Assembly: GCF_037975245.1 (NCBI RefSeq)
Contig: NC_092562.1
Location: 19,314,054-19,378,053 of the forward strand
Length of the DNA stretch: 64,000 bases
Direction of reading: 5' to 3'
Source of the DNA: Apostichopus japonicus
Taxonomy: Eukaryota > Echinodermata > Holothuroidea > Aspidochirotida > Stichopodidae
Positions 62,284 through 64,000 of the stretch are shown here, in pieces. The translations under genes were made by a program, and so were the position numbers. Below the pieces are notes generated by a model. The model saw only the letters and a program-made list of their open reading frames with translations, made no database searches and had not been told where the DNA came from. Position 1 is the first letter of the stretch; the number at the start of each line of letters is the position of its first letter.

Positions 62284-62722
62284 TTCATATATCATATATC
62301 ATAAGAGGCTATTTTAGATGGAGTAACATTATATAGCAAGAGTTGAAATCCAGAAATTATCTGTAATGCTATATACCACATTGTATCACGAAGCCGATAT
62401 TGCCTATACCAAAGGAATACTACGCCAACCTTGTCTAGAAAATGTGTCAGTCAGGCTGTTGAAGAAGTATTTATTCATAACAAATGAACATACCGATATT
62501 AACGTAAATTAACCCCTATATAGAAGGAAGGTCTTTATGATGGATATATTAAGATGTGTAGATAAACTAAGTAGAAACTAATTATTACCAATTATATATG
62601 CACTAACAACTCTAGGAAATTAGGATTGTTATATGTTCCTATGTGTGTAAAACTCCAGTCGAACAGTTACAGCAACGATAACAACCGAACATGTGTCTCG
62701 TAACTCGCGATACCATTATGTT

Positions 62723-64000
62723 TTAATATGTAATTGCTTTTAAGGGCAATGCAGGTACAAGTCCATATATAAACATTTTACCCGAACTTTTGGTAACTAT
62801 CATGAGTTTCTCTTCCCCGTCTACTACGGATGTGGTAATGTACCATACCTTGTCTTCAACTGGAATTGATGTTAGTAATTGCCGACCATCTCGACTGTAT
62901 TGTGTTAGAATAGTGTTCCGCCACCCCATAGCATCCCATAACATATAGATGAGCCCTGTCTTGTCTATGCACACACTGTAAGGTTTTACGTCAGCTCCAC
63001 TTAGATTTGGTTTGGTTAATTTATACACCACCTTACTCCCTAAAGTCACCATGGTAACTGCATATGAGGTCCTACCCACAAAGTCACAGATCAGAAGATA
63101 ACTGTCATGGACAGTGATGTCACATGAATACCTGATTACATCAGGTAGTACAATGGTGTGACTGTAATTCAGCTGATAATCAAATACATACACTTCTCTG
63201 CTGTTAGTACCAACAATGATTTCATTCTTGGCGGGACTCGTGGTAACAGACCGCACAAACCTACCAAAGGCTGACCACGTCTGAACCATATCACTGATGT
63301 TCTTCTTTTGGTAAGAAGAGTCAGAAATATTATAAATACCGATTTCATCCGGTATGCAAACTGTAATGACATTGCACCCTGACAAATTACAACAGTAACG
63401 CTCTGGCCACACCCTGAATCTCTTATTTCTATTTAAAACATTCTGATTTAATATTTCTCCTTTCATGTTAGTGACAGTGATGTGTGATTTATCTTTTGAT
63501 ACCACACCAGTCATAACGATATTACCATTGCTACTACTTGTCAAACCAGTGATCCCGTAACCTTTAGCTTTGATTCCCACAATATCAACGACAGACTCTG
63601 CGCTTTCTGTAATGACAACTTTATCAGATGCAACTTTTATTATATCAGTCATGAAAACATTACATAAAGATTCTAACTCTGGATATTCTTGTTTCATGTC
63701 TTCGATCAAAGGTTCACTGGCTGCTCTTAGGTCGGGGACAAACTGTGCGTCTGTCCAATCGTCATTTCATGCAAGAATGGTAGAAGACGTTGCTGATAAG
63801 TTTTCGAACCGTTTAATAAGTTGCTTACATTTATTTAGTATTTCTTCACATTCGTTTTTGTTTTGACTAGTAAAAAGATCTTTTGCTGTTGTCAAGGTCT
63901 TGAATTGACTATCTAACTCCCCGAATTTTTTAAAGAATTCACCCTTCGTTACCTTACAATTGTCCTTAAATTCTTCCAATTCCTGGTCATATTTTATATC
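62723..64000 (-). pseudogene. TRIM-like gene copy E, nonsense codon before the propeller, stop lost (5' end outside window)
   Basis: The frame enters at 64000 in the coiled coil (DIKYDQELEEF) and stops at the complement of 63767-63769, where the Cys codon TGC found in the other copies (C393 in B) is TGA through one base change. The same frame then continues without another stop through the whole propeller to 62723. The usual TAG after LVPA is changed to TTG, adding eight residues (LPLKAITY) before TAA. It shares the one-residue-longer loop and several substitutions with copy C, so C and E form a subgroup. As read, it would yield a RING/B-box/coiled-coil protein without a propeller, if transcribed. 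A possible AATAAA lies at 62470-62475 on the minus strand. Confidence 0.85.

Overview
This is a eukaryotic, AT-rich window, probably from a marine invertebrate deuterostome. An echinoderm is my best guess, because of the large single-exon TRIM genes, the CR1-like LINE with a hairpin tail, and the abundant CAGGGG-type and TIR-type DNA transposon debris. I cannot name the species. There are no bacterial operons, rRNA genes or CRISPR arrays.

The backbone is a tandem array of one duplicated block. Each block carries one intronless gene on the minus strand for a RING / B-box1 / B-box2 / coiled-coil / beta-propeller TRIM protein of 731 residues, followed on the upstream side by 12.8 to 14.9 kb of non-coding and transposon-rich DNA. 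Five gene copies are visible: A (1-999, 5' part only, open to the window edge), B (13810-16005, intact), C (28769-30968, broken by one inserted base), D (45914-48109, intact) and E (62723-64000, 3' part only, broken by one nonsense codon and with a lost stop). Spacing from stop to stop is about 15.0 kb (B-C), 17.1 kb (C-D) and 16.8 kb (D-E).

The intervals (here U1 1000-13809, U2 16006-28768, U3 30969-45913, U4 48110-62722) are collinear with each other. Going rightwards from each gene they hold: a TRIM 5' flank with a conserved CRE/ATF-like site; a decayed CR1-like LINE (RT motifs, then degenerate repeats, then a hairpin plus ATGA-rich tail); unassigned sequence; a retroposon-like 3' tail; a GAAGGATTC minisatellite; a GGGTAGG minisatellite; a small decaying ORF; a TA microsatellite; and the 3' flank of the next TRIM gene. 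Later events distinguish the units. U1 has a hAT-like element and a 1 kb deletion in the LINE. U2 has an LTR/gypsy remnant, a 700 bp MITE, two small retroposon insertions and a 2.3 kb deletion. U3 has a 0.94 kb TIR element inside the LINE tail, a tRNA-derived SINE and a 0.8 kb insertion. U4 has a 2.4 kb deletion, a 4 kb unclassified insertion and a local duplication.

The most interesting signal is in the TRIM genes. Their zinc-binding N-terminal halves are almost invariant between copies, while the propeller halves differ about three times as much, in tight clusters. One run of six consecutive codons is completely replaced between B and D. This fits a locally expanding E3 ligase family whose recognition face is diversifying, as expected of innate immune receptors, but that role is inference.
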